A DNA stretch of 64,000 nt. Source: Pseudanabaena sp. M53BS1SP1A06MG. GTDB taxonomy: Bacteria > Cyanobacteriota > Cyanobacteriia > Pseudanabaenales > Pseudanabaenaceae. Positions 63,645 to 64,000 of the stretch are shown in pieces. The stretch spans positions 1-64,000 of the forward strand of contig JADBWH010000073.1 in assembly GCA_020404105.1 (NCBI GenBank), written 5' to 3'. Position 1 is the stretch's first letter, and the number at the start of each line of letters is the position of its first letter. The notes below the pieces were generated by a model. It was not told the origin of the DNA. It was given only the letters and a program-made list of their open reading frames with translations, and searched no databases. The translations under genes and the position numbers were made by a program.

Positions 63645-63995
63645 ATGTCTATCATACAAATTACTGTCCAAGAACTAGCCGAACGTTTAGCAAGCAATCA
63701 TGCAGAAAATCATGGGGCTTTGCAATTAATCGATGTGCGTGAACGTGATGAAGTCGAGATTGCGGCGATCAATGGCTTTACGGTTTTGCCACTGAGCGAA
63801 TATGACCAATGGGCAAGCGATTTTAAAGAAAAGTTTGATCCTAATGTGGAAACATTAGTGCTATGTCATCATGGGATGCGATCAGCGCAAATGTGTCAAT
63901 GGCTGATCAATCAAGGCTTTACGAATGTCAAAAATATCAGTGGTGGGATTGATGCCTATGCCTATAGTGTTGATCTCAATATGGCTAAGTATTGA
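63645..63995 (+). CDS. Single-domain rhodanese-like protein
   Basis: A 116-residue rhodanese fold: ITVQELAERL, LIDVRERDEVEIAAI and the active-site loop VLCHHGMRSAQM with Cys as persulfide carrier near residue 71. GGIDAYAY closes the domain. It probably moves sulfane sulfur or serves in thiol detoxification. ATG 63645 is the domain start. The frame is open upstream into the divergent TPR gene but no homology is seen there. Confidence 0.92.
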   Translation: MSIIQITVQELAERLASNHAENHGALQLIDVRERDEVEIAAINGFTVLPLSEYDQWASDFKEKFDPNVETLVLCHHGMRSAQMCQWLINQGFTNVKNISGGIDAYAYSVDLNMAKY

Positions 63996-64000
63996 ACTGT

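Overview
The window is chromosomal DNA from a cyanobacterium. The HIP1 palindrome GCGATCGC recurs in nearly every gene. Typical cyanobacterial families are present: a PCP_red-domain protein, a DUF3067 protein, a four-ACT aspartate kinase, an N-terminal-TM PIN/TRAM protein, a NIL-domain ferredoxin and a cyanobacteriochrome-type GAF protein. Short genes separated by repeat-rich AT spacers fit a Pseudanabaena-like organism, but the genus is a guess.

Layout. 1-4.3 kb: an element with 29-bp terminal inverted repeats, then a hybrid histidine kinase. 4.5-18.7 kb: housekeeping and signalling genes (PCP_red, murQ, DUF3067, a multi-GAF kinase-like protein, hisB, a Ca2+-type P-ATPase, a DUF697-like GTPase, trpD, purH, a GST). 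18.8-22.9 kb: a stress-type membrane protein, a gene with three in-frame stops, leuC, and a nuclease-fold/HEPN-like protein. 22.9-31.2 kb: malic enzyme, an MFS transporter with recO, a stand-alone DXCF-type cyanobacteriochrome GAF protein, a glycosyltransferase, a geranylgeranyl-reductase-family enzyme and gcvT. 31.5-33.4 kb: an AbiEi/AbiEii-type toxin-antitoxin pair directly behind a perfect 33-bp inverted repeat. This stretch has no HIP1 site and looks acquired. 33.5-45.1 kb: two signal peptidases, lysC, gpmI, a dienelactone-hydrolase-like protein, an SDR, a large TPR-like lipoprotein, and a histone-H1-like Lys/Ala-rich protein with a duplicated domain. 45.3-48.6 kb: tRNA-Ser(UGA), DedA, a ferredoxin and a cell-wall-hydrolase-like protein. 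48.7-50.2 kb: a graveyard of one IS5-like and two IS1-like transposase remnants. 50.4-64 kb: folK, argB, photolyase, a nested pair of miniature elements, a VWA protein, a coiled-coil/EamA fusion, small membrane and secreted proteins, PIN/TRAM, TPR and rhodanese genes.

The spacers are filled with at least four families of short structured repeats. One is a ~102-bp element with AAGTAGCT ends (four copies). One is a ~140-bp element with two hairpins (four copies plus a truncated one). One is a ~100-bp double-hairpin element (two copies). One is a hairpin with a conserved 24-nt tail (two copies). One copy of the first family lies inside a 251-bp element that has a perfect 7-bp target duplication.

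Most metabolic genes are single cistrons rather than pathway operons. Adjacent or overlapping genes that probably act or are expressed together are abiEi-abiEii, recO-MFS, the two lepB genes, the P-ATPase with the GTPase, and the membrane/cytosolic pair at 57.7-58.9 kb. The strongest candidates for new biology are the solo cyanobacteriochrome, the AbiE pair with its palindrome, the H1-like protein, the nuclease/HEPN protein and the repeat families.
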